In this document: positions 12,163-24,063 of the stretch, one piece after another
How positions within the stretch are numbered: the first letter of the stretch is position 1
Layout of the letters: each line of letters begins with the position of its first letter
Source: Dermanyssus gallinae
Lineage: Eukaryota > Arthropoda > Arachnida > Mesostigmata > Dermanyssidae
Reading direction: 5' to 3'
DNA length: 64,000 nucleotides
Assembly: GCA_003439945.1 (NCBI GenBank)
Contig: QVRM01006564.1
Location: 1 to 64,000 of the forward strand
Program-made: the position numbers and the translations under genes
Notes under the pieces: generated by a model
Seen by the model: only the letters and a program-made list of their open reading frames with translations
Database searches by the model: none
What the model was told of the DNA's origin: nothing

Positions 12163-13355
12163 CGTTCGTTTTAATTGTAATTCCCTCTCTCTCTCTCTCT
12201 CGCTCCTATCTTCTTCTTCTCTTTCGTCCTTCTCTCTTTCTACCTGCCTACGTATCTATGCATTCCTCGGCAGAAGGAGCCCTATATGACCTTATTATCA
12301 GCTAACTAGGGTCAATGACGTCGGTCAATCAATGCTACACAATCACATTTAGCTAAGTGAACGATCAGTCGATCATTCAATCGACCACATAACTTCAGCT
12401 AACGAGAATCGCTTGGCTCGATTCCTGTTGTTGGTCGAATTTTGTTTGAGCGATGCTCATTACGAAAAGATAGTAAACCATACTGCTGCTGAGAGTCAGC
12501 GGCCATGCTGCCACAAGGACTGTTGGAAAAACGCTAGATATCTTAAAATGTCTGGCCCTCGGTGCATTGAAGGTACACCTCAGGTTAAGTGACAGGGGTA
12601 AGGCCGTCCTTGTTCCGTTTCCTGTCCTTGCGAGGTGTCGAGAGGTTTGAATTCGAAGACTCATTATGATGGCTTGTTTGCCTTTTAGGCAATGATCAAC
12701 AGTTATAGTGTACTGGAACAAAGGAACACGATAGGTTAATAGAGACCACAAAAAAAATGCATGACTATTCCCTACCAAAGGTAATGAAACCCTAGATCTC
12801 TAGCAACGAAATAGTCACCACGGCACATAGTTACAAACTTATACTCGTTTTTTAACGTTTTATGAATCTCCGAAGATATCGTCGTCGAAAGGAATAGACC
12901 TAAACAGCAAAACACCAGGCTATCCGCATGTTAAAATTGTTATTGCGCGTGCCTATGCACATATTGTTTATACGCTGAAAAAACATACTCCTTGCACTTG
13001 CTGTGCGGATTGACACTAGCCACTACGCCACTTGATCTTCTGCGTTCGCATATACAGGTACGTTAGCAGCAGCCGCTTTTCCTTAACGCTGAAGAATAGC
13101 TAAAGAGAATATACACAAAACCCATACATATTCTCTATTTTGTTGCAAAGTCCTTTCAAGTGTTGTTGCGTTCCACATCAGCTACTGCATCACTCCACTA
13201 CTTGTGCTTTTTTTTTTCACGACACTTACACACATACGAATGTTTATTCGCACGCATGGCCTCAATGTCACAATTTTGTTGTGTATATACAAATACTGTT
13301 ATAATACGTTAACGCCATTACGTACTATACTACTACTACTGCTACTACCACCAAT
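12163..13355. other. S3 spacer with (CT)n, no gene seen
   Basis: About 1.2 kb between the CpG-rich block and the membrane ORF. A (CT)n and pyrimidine-rich tract lies at about 12185-12245 and ends in an acceptor-like TCGGCAG near 12273. A splice acceptor there is possible but unproven. The spacer recurs at about 43520-44700 and 58410-59550, and its second half at 19757-20456, where it is fused to S1. Confidence 0.45.
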
Positions 13356-14393
13356 ATGTTTCAATTCAATTCAAATGCATTCTGCGCTATGGGTGGTCAT
13401 TTGGTCATTGTTTCAATGCTTCAAGCTAACAGAGATAAATTCATGCTAGATTCCAGCCTGCTGACGGAACGCAAACATTCATGGGTGTTTGGTCAAGACA
13501 AGGGGAAGTCAACGGGCATCCTGCAGGATATTGATCGCCGTCCTGGATTTACACATACGTGCAAAGTGATATGGCTCGCAGGGGTGTCCTCTCTTATTCT
13601 GGTGTTCGCCACCTGTGTGATTATTTTCGTAACAGCCTCGGCAATCGACGATTTAGAGCAACGGACACGCGCTCCTATTGCATCTACGAATTCCTACCGT
13701 CGTAATTTGACGACAAGAAAGCCATTTGTAATGATGTTCGCGGATCCTTGCGATGGAGACGGCCGCCTGTGTGGCCAGAAAAGAGCACGCCCTAACGATA
13801 ACAGCTACGATACAAAACACAACAAGCAAACAGCAAACGCGATGGCTGCAGCGAGACCACCAGCTACAGTATCAATAACAGAAACAGCAGAACCTATAGC
13901 AAATGTAGAAATCACAGCAGCATCAGCAGCAGCAACAACGACTGCAACAACAACACCAGCTAGAATACCAATAGGCGGAGCAACAGAAATAGCAGAACCT
14001 ACAACAAACGTAGGCATAACAGAAGCAATGACAACACAAACAGAAGCAACGACAACACCAACAACAACAACGCCAACATTAACAACAACGCGAACGCCAA
14101 CGCCAACAATAACAACAACATGGACAACACTATCAGCAAAACGGAACACAATAACAGCGACACGAATGACAAAGGAAAAATACGGAAGAAAACCAAGCAG
14201 AAAAAGAACAAGAATAAGAAGTAGACGCACAACAACACAAACAACAGTAGCAGCAATATTGACGAGAAGTACATCAATAGCAGCAACACCAACAGATGGC
14301 CCCAGCACCATTTTCCACCACGACAATCCGAGCAACAATACCAACACCAACAATAACAATGGCTACAACAACAAGACGTCAAATCTTGGCTGA
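13356..14393 (+). CDS. Single-pass membrane protein with Thr-rich domain, hypothetical (unit I)
   Basis: An open frame of 345 codons that I do not recognise. Residues about 1-69 are polar, and a strongly hydrophobic stretch at about 70-97 (VIWLAGVSSLILVF...) looks like a transmembrane segment or signal anchor. After it comes a short Cys-containing part (DPCDGDGRLCG) and a long Thr/Ala/Pro-rich domain encoded by ACA/CAA repeats, like an O-glycosylated stalk, then an Arg/Lys-rich and Asn-rich end. The real start could be Met30 (ATG at 13443) or an upstream exon. The frame is also open at 44751-45758 and 59555-60664, with length changes in the ACA tract always in multiples of three. It is broken at 20457-23898. 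It may be a captured or amplified host gene, or simply repeat-encoded. Confidence 0.45.
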   Translation: MFQFNSNAFCAMGGHLVIVSMLQANRDKFMLDSSLLTERKHSWVFGQDKGKSTGILQDIDRRPGFTHTCKVIWLAGVSSLILVFATCVIIFVTASAIDDLEQRTRAPIASTNSYRRNLTTRKPFVMMFADPCDGDGRLCGQKRARPNDNSYDTKHNKQTANAMAAARPPATVSITETAEPIANVEITAASAAATTTATTTPARIPIGGATEIAEPTTNVGITEAMTTQTEATTTPTTTTPTLTTTRTPTPTITTTWTTLSAKRNTITATRMTKEKYGRKPSRKRTRIRSRRTTTQTTVAAILTRSTSIAATPTDGPSTIFHHDNPSNNTNTNNNNGYNNKTSNLG

Positions 14394-15404
14394 GGGTCAG
14401 CCCGAAAAGTATTTTTATTCCTTAAGCAGGGTATTGGGATATACGATATATCTACTCCCACAACTGGATAGTCTCAGAAACATTGACAAAAAAAGACTAT
14501 TTTTTAAAAGAGCCGGGTCCGTCAAACGGGTCGTCAAACGACGAGCTATCTACATTGGTGCTACATATGCGCAACGAACCCACGCTATTAGAAAACGCCT
14601 AGAACACCGCAATTATTAGTTCGATGGCCTGTTTGCTCGAAGCATAAAAACAACACAGGAAAATGCAGAACCGGAAGTACCTGTACGATGAGAATCTCTG
14701 CCTTAAGTGAAATGTTTTCGACCTAACGAATGTGTATGTAAACATTGTAGTGAAAGATATATCGATTTTATTGTATTGTAATAATAGCTTCAGCGTCTGC
14801 TCGACGGTATCATAAACAACCCTCTTTGGCGTTGAAAGTACTATTGGACTGACAGCGTGTGCCTAGAAGATGAACGGGCGTTCACGAAACGCTGTCGCTG
14901 ATTTTCTTTCGTAACCTTTCTTACACAAGTTGCGGATCGACAATTTATCAGAGAGAAAACGGGCAACGAACAGTATTTAGATGATACCGCTTTGCAGATA
15001 GAATTGCTGGTTCCAATGGAATTGCAAACAAACAAAATACGATTTCTTGCCGGAATGCTGAACAAGTTTTCATCAAATCAACCCACAACGGTCAGTTTTA
15101 GAAACTCCAAATTCGGAATGCGTATCTGTTGCGCCGGGCTTGAACTTGCGACCAGTTGGTGTCTAATTCGCCGGTAATCTTGCATAGTTGCCATTGTAGC
15201 TTGCGACTAGGTTTGCTTTCTGGTAGTTTGTCTTTAGTTAGACTAGAATTGAGCACTGCTTGCAAACGATTTGCTATAATAGAGAGTAAGTCCAATAGCG
15301 CGTTTGGCTGATAAGCTAGACTAGCTAGGACTAGTATTATTACCTTAAGATGCTTAGTTATTGATTAGTACCTTAATACAATACAATACCAATGTCTTCA
15401 TTAT
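14394..15404. other. S4a start: coding-like frames, no assignment (unit I)
   Basis: S4a joins S3 inside the CAA-rich tail of the membrane ORF at about 14374. The frame 14296-14619 then reads a plausible basic protein segment (ILAEGQPEKYFYSLSRVLGY and onward to a stop at 14619). Another stretch, about 14900-15177, reads ADRQFIREKTGNEQYLDD and onward after a pyrimidine tract ending in AAG. I recognise neither. They are nearly identical in unit III (45661-45984 and about 46265-46542), so copy comparison does not test coding. Confidence 0.3.
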
Positions 15405-16233
15405 TTAAAAAAGGGGTCGAACAAGGGAAATGAATTGCTCGCATTCGCGGGCTAGGCGAGCTGTTCGCCAAACAAATGAGTGGTTAACGACTGCCACATT
15501 GGCTATCTCGGGCGGTTGAATGGAACCGCGACTCCGTAGGCTGTTTGATCGCACGTGGTAGAACTTATTAACCTGATTTGCGTATAAGATATTTAAAAAC
15601 GCGGTAGTCAACACGACGCTGGGACTCCGCGACACTTGGGAGTACGACTCTGTCACGCGTCATGTTGGACCTTCTTGAGGCTCTCTTTAAAAGCTTGTCC
15701 TGAATACGCTGCAGCAAACATATATCCTTGTCGTAAAAAGGCGTCCACTCGTGAGCACAGTATGATCATTTTGGCACTACTAGGACTTCATAAAGATGCA
15801 GGTATTTGGAGGCATCTTGCGATGAGAATACTCTTAGTATAAGATTACTTAGTCGAGAGGCAGCTTTTGCTGAATCGGCAATGTGCGCCCGAAACTTCAT
15901 ATGTCTATCGAAGGTAACTCCTAGGTCCTTGTAGGATGTTACCTCAGGTATAGGGAAATCTTTTAGCTGGTACTTGAAGTTGTCGGGAGCTGTCTTCAGG
16001 ACCGCGCACTTTGGAACTGAAATTACCATATAATTTAGGTCACACCAGGTGGCAATACTATTAATGGCTGCTTGAATATTCAGACAATCTTCGTTTCCTC
16101 TAATTTGGGCATATATTTTTAAATCGTCTGCATACATTTTGTATGTTATGTTCAGGTTGCGAAGACGTACTCCCAAGTCCTGAGCAAAGATTATATACAT
16201 AAGAGGGCCTACCTTAAGAAGCTTAATTTCCAT
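15405..16233 (-). pseudogene. Non-LTR reverse transcriptase 3' fragment (unit I)
   Basis: Minus-strand RT remains. The 15766-16233 frame starts just before the catalytic block (MYADDLKIYAQI) and continues through the region after it (WCDLNYMVISVPKC, SYKDLGVTFD). A frameshift near 15766 moves the sequence to another frame (WTPFYDKDICLLQRIQ). A further shift leads to 15405-15656, whose antisense reading gives the typical C-terminal pattern of CR1/jockey-type elements (VRSNSLRSRGSIQPPEIANV). The upstream RT, the endonuclease and ORF1 are missing. It is a different family from the pseudogene at 8719-10480 (YADDLKI versus YADDTTL). The paralogue 46770-47598 is almost identical. Confidence 0.8.
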
Positions 16234-17260
16234 ATTTTATTCTAGAACAGACTGACAGGCCCCAAAGTATCGTTTGCCATATATACAGCGATAGATTGCT
16301 GAATTTAGATGTTTTGTTGGGCCGTGTAGGTAAGCTAGGTAAAATGAACATTTTGAACTCTTGTTTGTGCAAGTAGTCAGTTTTTTTTTATTAAGAATGT
16401 AAGTGGAGCGACAATTGTCTCCTGGCAGCGTGTGCAAGTAGTTAGATATAGATGAGTGGTATATGAAAGCTGGGGGGGGGGTTGCATACGTTTCACTAAA
16501 AAAGCGCCCTTAAGGCAAATAAAAGTTTGATTAGAATTAAAAGCTCTTCTTTTCTATGTTGTTTTACTTTCACGTGTGCTTAGTTTCTCTCGTTATGTGA
16601 CCCCGATCCTCAGAAAATATTGCTCGCTGATCGCTTAGCTTCTGCTTTGTGCACCCTCTAAGGTATTTTGAGTCGTCTTCTAGGCCGTTCGCAACTAAGG
16701 ACGTTAAGCTTTGCGATTTTCTTTGAACCATGTTATCTACCCTAAACGACTTTAGAGCGCAATCCGCAATCTAACAAACACTATTGGGCTGACGCAGTCA
16801 CCCATGAAATCGGAAACACGAGGCTTCGCGGCATCCAAGTGCCATTGGCCTATACACGGGCGACAATTGTAACCGGTGACATTTGGAGTATGATAAGTGA
16901 CGACTTTGAACGAGAAAACGGAAGATCAACAAAAGCTCGGGGCCTATTTGGGCGCAAAGATGATTTAATTTGAAGTTTGTGCTTCGGCCGACGGCTAAAT
17001 GATGACGATCGAGGGGGGTGGGCGGGGATTGATGATGATACGCGAAGGCTAGTCGATGAGGCGACGCTACGCGATGTGGATGAATTTGATGAGCATGTTC
17101 GTTCGAGTCCCCGGGCGCACGAGGGGCGCGAGCGGCCCGTAGAGTACACCGTGAACGAGTATCGTGAGGGCGATGTTTGTTCTGGGGGGCGCGGAGAAGT
17201 CTATTCGCATCCGCATCTGGCAATCCGCTTACGACAACGACGACGACGAGGAATATGAGA
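16234..17260. other. S4a middle: unassigned, coding-like stretches (unit I)
   Basis: On the plus strand a frame of 75 codons (16746-16973, no ATG at its start) reads KHYWADAVTHEIGNTRLRG and onward. It is followed in another frame by an acidic then basic segment (16977-17258, GIDDDTRRLVDEATLRD). Both could be exons or element fragments; I recognise neither. On the minus strand the 16798-17469 frame includes SSKAFYGKLLGVGELYRDL near its start. A poly-G run lies at about 16472-16481. Confidence 0.3.
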
Positions 17261-19549
17261 TTTAGGGCCTTTGGAGGGAGGGAACACTTTCGTATTCGTC
17301 GCACCCCCTTCCACCCGCCGGACCGTCGACGACCAACGACAGACCAAAAAAGGGCAATGCAATGCATGTGGATGCATTGCTCCTTCATTCGTTTGGTCTT
17401 TTCCATCAGGTCCCGATATAGCTCGCCAACTCCCAGGAGTTTGCCGTAAAACGCTTTCGAGCTCCTCACCTCTCTTTCGAGCCCCCCAACCCACCGCCCC
17501 CCCCCCCTTCCTACCTTTCACCGGACAGCCTCCAGCCGTCGTTGTTCTTAAGCCGTTTCTCAAGTACTTAGGCATCAGCCGGCAGCAACGTCTCCATTGT
17601 TTCGTGTCGTATCGTGCCGCGCGCGACTTCAATTTGTCTGAAAGCATTTGTTCACGGCGGACGGGCGCTGTGCGATGATTCTGCGCGCATGACTCCTGCG
17701 TCGTCGGTGCTCATGCGCCCTGGAATATTCTTTGGAGCGCCCACCGCTTCAAAGGCAGCGTGCAATGGCCGTAACGTGCAGTCATCGAGGAACAGGCCGA
17801 GCCCATCCGGATGGGCTCGGACTATCTTCGGACATCGGATAGGATGTATACGATAGGCGGAGCTTGACGCCACCACCTTATTTCCGAATATCCAAGCCTT
17901 TACGCTGGAAAGCAGGCACTGCGGCTTCGACGTAGCTAATCTTTGCGAAGCTCGGGTCACTCACTGAGTTATCCAGCCAAGCTAGTGTCTGTTCTCATCA
18001 AACAACATGCTGGGTCTCGCATGCTGCACCTTGCTTTTGTGCAGTAAGAAGAAGACGCTTTCTTTCTTATGGTGCACCGTATTTTGAAAGCTGACCACTT
18101 ATGACAAGCATTGACATGTGTGAGATGCCTAACAAAACACAACACGATCTAGCAGGACAGCAGGCATCAGCTACAAATCAACCCGATATCTAGTAGTAGC
18201 AGTGGTACAAGCAGTTGGGTAGTTTGTGTACCGAATGAAAGCTTTATTTTCTACAGGAGAAACCTGTAGCGGTAGCAATTGTCTTTTGCCTGCCATTTTT
18301 GCAGCGCATACCAGAACCAGCGAGTCAGCGCGGCAACACTACCATGTGCGCCGATTATTGGATGGCCTCGTCCCAACACTACCTTGGGAGACGTCGTCAT
18401 TCTCTCTGCGGAGCAAGAAGCGATGAGAAGGCATGTACGATACAACGGACTTGGCGATTTTTTCTCGCCAAAGGAGGCTCGCGTGACGAGCAAAGAGCCG
18501 GGAGACTGGTGTTCTCTGTTCTGCCCCCCCCCCCTGGATAAGTGGCCTACTAGCTCAAGTCACGTCGTCGCCGAGTGTTCATCGCTTGGTCATCGGCAAT
18601 CACCCCCGGCAGGTTCCCCGAGCTGAAACCGTCTGTGGGAGAGAAAGCCAGGTATATATATATATATCTGCTATGGATAGCTGCTGTACTGACGATCTAA
18701 ACTGCACGCAACGACCGACTGTGTAATGATCAAGTGTGCTCCCAGAGTTCCGAGCCTACGGAGCTCGGCATTGTTTTACGCACGCATAGAGTCATGAAGG
18801 GCGGCGGGTTGCTTCCAGGAGCTCCACTGTAGTGGACTGGTATCATACGTGGACGACGGGCCGGCATTATAACCGGCAAAAGCTGTATTCCTGCAGATTT
18901 GGCTTGTCTGTCTATCAGTTTTACTCCCCAATGCGATTCTAACCCACCTTTGGCCCACCTCTGCTTCTCTTTTCACGCAATCCGCTCGAGAGCCCGGAGC
19001 AGGCGGACACATAGATACTAATAAAATTATTTTGAATCTCACAATCTTCAGGGTGTCGTATTTGAGCAATAATTACTCACTTGTTGCATGCCATGTGAAA
19101 CTTAGTGTTGACGATAGTTTAGTAGCTAATACCGCAGTAGCTGCAGTCCTGCAATTTGAGCCAATTCGGGAAAACCGTAACCATGATGTTCAAAAACTTT
19201 TTTTCGCAAGCTGGATTGAGTTGTGTCGCTGACTACTACACCTCAAGTAAAGAGAAAAATTATAGCATTACCGTTCTGTCATTTGTCACTAGCGTTTGCC
19301 TCATAATTTGTTTCCTTTGCAGTGAACGCGCTGGGTCGGTAGGTCTGCTAACAACATAATTGCCGCGAAAGGTTTACAATCGATACAGGTAACGCCAAAT
19401 ATTAATCCTTTTTGCCCTAGATGCTGTCCATAGACGTAACGCTAACCGTTTAGTACCATCCGGCGTTGGTAACTTGAGGTCACATGACTTAAATTGTATA
19501 TCCAAATATAATAATGATTGTTTTAAAATAAAATAGAACGATACCATAC

Positions 19550-19552
<3 letters not shown>
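17261..19552. other. S4a tail, no recognisable gene (unit I)
   Basis: It recurs as 31450-33137 and 48626-50930. Short frames on both strands (for example minus 17652-17960) recur in all three copies with few changes, but no family is recognised. Homopolymer runs (poly-C near 17501 and 18524) and a short (TA)n at about 18652-18667 vary in length between copies. The module ends in the long (TA)n that marks the unit joint. Confidence 0.5.

Positions 19553-19620
<68 letters not shown>
19553..19620. repeat. (TA)n at the S4a/S1 unit joint, empty site
   Basis: About 34 TA repeats between the end of S4a (CCATACAAT) and the start of S1 (CAGAAAAAGCTGAG). This is the unoccupied version of the site that holds the R2-like element elsewhere in the window. 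Confidence 0.95.
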
Positions 19621-19622
<2 letters not shown>

Positions 19623-19625
<3 letters not shown>

Positions 19626-20456
19626 AAAGCTGAGAAGAAGAAATGTCGTTTGCTTTGAAGAAGATAGAGCCTTGAGACCTTATCACGGAGAAAAAAACAC
19701 CACGGAAAGTAGAAGGTACGGCAGAGTATTTCAGTTTTGATCCAAGAGGTCAACACATGGCTTGTTTGCCTTTTAGGCAATGATCAACAGTTATAGTGTA
19801 CTGGAACAAAGGAACACGATAGGTTAATAGAGACCACAAAAAAATGCATGACTATTCCCTACCAAAGGTAATGAAACCCTAGATCTCTAGCAACGAAATA
19901 GTCACCACGGCACATAGTTACAAACTTATACTCGTTTTTTAACGTTTTATGAATCTCCGAAGATATCGTCGTCGAAAGGAATAGACCTAAACAGCAAAAC
20001 ACCAGGCTATCCGCATGTTTAGCAAAATTGTTATTGCGCGTGCCTATGCACATATTGTTTATATGCTGAAAAAACATACTCCTTGCACTTGCTGTGCGGA
20101 TTGACACTAGCCACTACGCCACTTGATCTTCTGCGTTCGCATATACAGGTACGTTAGCAGCAGCCGCTTTTCCTTAACGCTGAAGAATAGCTAAAGAGAA
20201 TATACACAAAACCCATACATATTCTCTATTTTGTTGCAAAGTTCTTTCAAGTGTTGTTGCGTTCCACATCAGCTACTGCATCACTCCACTACTTGTGCTT
20301 TTTTTTTTCACGACACTTACACACATACGAATGTTTATTCGCACGCATGGCCTCAATGTCACAATTTTGTTGTGTATATACAAATACTGTTATAATACGT
20401 TAACGCCATTACGTACTATACTACTACTACTGCTACTACCACCAATATGTTTCAAT
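19623..20456. other. Unit II start: S1 fused directly to late S3
   Basis: S1 runs from 19623 to about 19756 and then switches, at a shared ATGG, to the S3 sequence that lies at 12669 in unit I. All of S2 and the first part of S3 are missing from this unit. The rest of the stretch is the S3 spacer without a gene. Confidence 0.75.
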
Positions 20457-23400
20457 TCAATTCAAATGCATTCTGCGCTATGGGTGGTCAATTGGTCATT
20501 GTTTCAATGCTTCAAGCTAACAGAGATAAATTCATGCTAGATTCCAGCCTGCTGACGGAACGCAAACATTTGGGTGTTTGGTCGAGACAAGGGGAAGTCA
20601 ACGGGCATCCTGCAGGATATTGATCGCCGTCCTGGATTTACACATACGTGCAAAGTGATATGGCTCGCAGGGGTGTCCTCTCTTATTCTGGTGTCCGCCA
20701 CCTGTGTGATTATTTTCGTAACAGCCTCGCCAATCGACGATTTAGGGCGACGGACACGCGCTCCTATTGCGGCTACGAATTCCTACCGTTGTGATTGGAC
20801 GACAAAAATTCCATTTATAATGATGTTCGCGGATCCTTGCGATGGAGACGGCCGCCTGTGTGGCCAGAAAAGAGCACGCCCTAACGATAACAGCTACGAT
20901 ACAAAACACAACAAGCAAACAGCAAACGCGATGGCTGCAGCGAGACCACCAGCTACAGTATCAATAACAGAAACAGCAGAACCTATAGCAAATGTAGAAA
21001 TCACAGCAGCATCAGCAGCAGCAACAACGACTGCAACAACAACAACACACATCATATTTATTCACCATAGTTATTGGTAGTAGGATTGAATTGATACTAA
21101 TGATTCACGAAACTATAACAAAATCTCGTTCACACGCGCCTGTAATGAATATGAGTCAATTGCCAGGCATGTTAGAACGTGATAGCGACATATGTTGCAC
21201 TCACCACAAAACTTACACACACATTCATTTATATCATAACAATCATCCTTGAGGCACATATAGTGGTGATAACCGTGCCATGTTACCCTGCACAATAATG
21301 ACCGGTTACTTTGAAAGGCTCGTTTCCACTTCTCTGAGCAAAAGGCAGGCCCATCTGTATAATTACACATAGCAAAGTATACATTTCGATCCTCTCTGAA
21401 TGTTCTGTACATTTCAAGTGTATTTGTACTGATCGGTAACTTGTATAGCACTATATCTTCTACCAGAGTGCGTTCTCCGCATAGTTCTAATGCCAGGGTA
21501 GCTGACGCGTTCTTAGGTAATCCTAGTACACGTTTCGCAAAACACGCCTTTACACGGTCCAAATTTTTGAGATCATGTAGAGTTAGGTGCGGCGCAATTA
21601 CTGGAAGACAGTACTGGAGTATTGGGCTAATTTTCATCCTGAATATTTTCATTGCTGTGTCAAGATCTACATCTCGAATGTCTCCGAGTAGCACAATTGC
21701 GGCCATGGCCTTTGCTCGCAGTTCCTCGATGTGTCTAGTAAAAGTGAATCGCGGCGTCAGGGTGACGCCGAGATACGAGAAATGGTTGACCAGCTCAATG
21801 CAAGTACCGTTGATCTTGACGCGATGGTCGGCATTGGCATATGAGCCGCCGTGGCTGAAGCGAAGGATCTTAGTTTTAGAAATATTAATTGTCAGTCGGT
21901 TTTCCGCACACCATTTTGAGGTTTCATTTAAATAGAATCGTACGTGATCCCGGGATTTGGCTAAAATTACGAGGTCGTCCGCGTAAAAGGCATGCGGTGC
22001 TTTCATTGTGCGCAATAGGTCTGTTAAGCCAGAGATGTACAGTATAAAAAGAAATGGACTTGCAGAGTCGCCCTGCGCTACTCCAGTCTTTTGTGTAACA
22101 GGCTCGTCTACATAGTGATTTCCGTTTTTAATGGTTATAATATTGTGGCTCAGCATGTCTCGGATTAAATTGAATAGTTGGCCCTTAATATTGAACCTTT
22201 CTCGAAGAGTTTCAAGAAGGCGGTCCCTGGGCACACTGTCGAACGCGGTTTGGAAGTCGACAAATGCAGCGTACGTCATATTTTTGTTTCTTTGGCGTTC
22301 ATTTACGTGGTCAATCACAAACTGTACCGCATCTGCTGTTGACTTCCCTGGTAGAAATCCGAACTGTTCACGGGGCAGATCATTGGCCGTGCGTTCATAC
22401 ATCTTCTTTACTGTGAGCGATGTAAGCAGTTTGTATAGAACACTAGTTAAGGCAATTCCTCGATAGTTTTTTGGATCAGTAGGATCCCCTTTCTTTTTGT
22501 AAATAGGCTGCATGAGTATTTTTCTCCACTCGTTAGGTATTCTGCCTTGTCGAGTGCATTTGTTAAAAGGCCTAGTCAGATAGGGACCTATAGTTTGCAC
22601 GTTAGCTTTTAAATGTTCATATACAATAAAATCCGGCCCGGCTGATTTTCCATTTTGTCTCGATATAATTGCACTTATGACTTCATCCTCTGTAAATACA
22701 AGAGTTTCGTCTGAGTCATCTTCGGGTGGAAGTATAAAATCGTTTCCTAAAAGGTTTTTAAAATGTCTGATCCACTCGGTATCATTTATAATCGGGTTTC
22801 CTGGATCTATTCTACGTGGCAGGAGGAGCCAAGGTTTATTTACACTAAGTTGTATAAGATTTAGACGTTGCTGTTGTTCATAGTGCTGTTTTTTCTCTCG
22901 TATCATGTTTTTAAAAACTCGTCTCATTAGCGCTAGTTGGTAAAATCTATTTTAGCTATAATCTCTGTTGTTACAAATTGCATATTTTAAAACTTTACAT
23001 TCGTGGTCGAACCAGGGTTTGTGCTTGTACCGTCTTTTTACTCTTGTAATCGATGATAAGTGTATAGCCCAGCGGAGGGTTCTCTCATTACAGTCTATGT
23101 CATCGAGGTCCTGCATTGATTGTAATGCTTGTATTAATATGTGGGAGTTTAGCGATCGACTTATTTTACAACTAGGTATTGAGGGCGCGATGGGTGCCTG
23201 GGCGCGAGATAAGTTGAATGTTACCTTACAGTGTTTGCGGAGAGCTGAGGGTAATGACCGAAGGTGATGAACTATGATTCCTGGCTGCAATGCTGACGAC
23301 AGAACGATATCGACTGCGCTAGAGCCGTTCCAGCTCATGTATGTTACTTCTGTATGGTCATTTTCAATTTGCAGTCTTAAATCTTGCGTCAACAACAACA

Positions 23401-23898
23401 CCAGCTAGAATACCAATAAGCGGAGCAACAGAAATAGCAGAACCTACAACAAACGTAGGCATAACAGAAGCAATGACAACACAAACAGAAGCAACGACAA
23501 CACCAACAACAACAACATTAACAACAACGCCAACATTAACAACAACAACGCGAACGCCAACGCCAACAATAACAACAACATGGACAACACTATCAGCAAA
23601 ACGGAACACAATAACAGCGACACGAATGACAAAGGAAAAATACGGAAGAAAACCAAGCAGAAAAAGAACAAGAATAAGAAGTAGACGCACAACAACACAA
23701 ACAACAGTAGCAGCAATATTGACGAGAAGTACATCAATAGCAGCAACACCAACAGATGGCCCCAGCACCATCTTCCACTACGACAATCCGAGCAACAATA
23801 CCAACACCAACAATAACAATGGCTATAACAACAACAACAAGTCAGCAAAGGCAGCTCGAAGGCGGATTACTAAAGACGAATTGCTAAAGAACCGCTGA
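20457..23898 (+). pseudogene. Membrane/Thr-rich ORF, disrupted copy (unit II)
   Basis: A paralogue of the 345-codon ORF at 13356. It has lost two bases shortly after codon 40 (CATTCATGGG in unit I against CATTTGGG here, near 20571). It is then split by a 2.3-kb non-LTR insertion at 21049-23389. The 5' half resumes the ancestral frame at about 20574-21048 and keeps the membrane segment. The 3' half, 23402-23898, encodes the Thr-rich and Asn-rich end with the alternative tail KSAKAARRRITKDELLKNR. This is the only one of the four copies with a frameshift before the insertion, which suggests that it decayed while the others stayed open. Confidence 0.7.
21049..23389 (-). mobile_element. APE-type non-LTR retrotransposon, 5'-truncated, nearly intact ORF2
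   Basis: One minus-strand frame covers the element with a single internal stop. The first part (23389-22952) is the end of an apurinic-type endonuclease (MSWNGSSAVDIVLSS) and the linker. TAA follows, and then 604 codons (22927-21113) make the reverse transcriptase: FQTAFDSVPRDRLL, TGVAQGDSASPFLF, catalytic YADD at about residues 315-318, and a Cys/His-rich end (CVCKFCGECNICRYHVLTC). The insertion duplicated about 12 bp (CAACAACAACAC at 21037-21048 and 23390-23401). An AATAAA lies near the 3' end, close to 21060 on the minus strand. The group is jockey/I-like; the exact clade is not settled. Confidence 0.85.
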
Positions 23899-24063
23899 CT
23901 AAAAGCGCACCGGCAGAGAACGGAGCCGATGGATTGCACCTCGTAGACGACGACGACAACGACGACGAGGACCATGGACTCACAACGGCCGTTGTGTTTG
24001 TGGTGTACATATGTGTGTGTATGTGGGTGTATGTATATTTATATCGATCTGTATGTGTATCTA
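23899..24063. other. Start of module S4b (unit II)
   Basis: In unit II the S3 ORF is followed not by S4a but by this sequence (GACGAC repeats, then GTATGTGTATC). In unit IV it continues uninterrupted from 60665. The mariner at 24064 lies between GTATCTA and TATGTGTG of the unit IV version. Confidence 0.7.

Larger units (their letters stand above)
3443..19552. repeat. Macrosatellite unit I (modules S1-S2-S3-S4a)
   Basis: The most complete copy of the tandem unit. S1 is 3443-3640, S2 about 4988-10860, S3 about 10860-14374 and S4a about 14375-19552. It carries one extra insertion, the mariner at 3657-4947. Direct counterparts are 50949-60590 (S1-S3, offset about 46.2 kb), 42451-50930 (late S3 to S4a, offset about 31.4 kb) and 31450-33137 (late S4a, offset about 13.8 kb). 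Matches were found by reading shared stretches in the same order and orientation. No alignment was run, so module edges are approximate. Confidence 0.8.

Noticed and set aside
13805..14359. Long hydrophobic minus-strand frames rich in Val/Leu (also at 23364-23848, 45167-45747, 60007-60614)
   Set aside because: They are antisense shadows of the ACA/CAA-rich Thr domain; the hydrophobic composition follows from TGT/TTG repeats.
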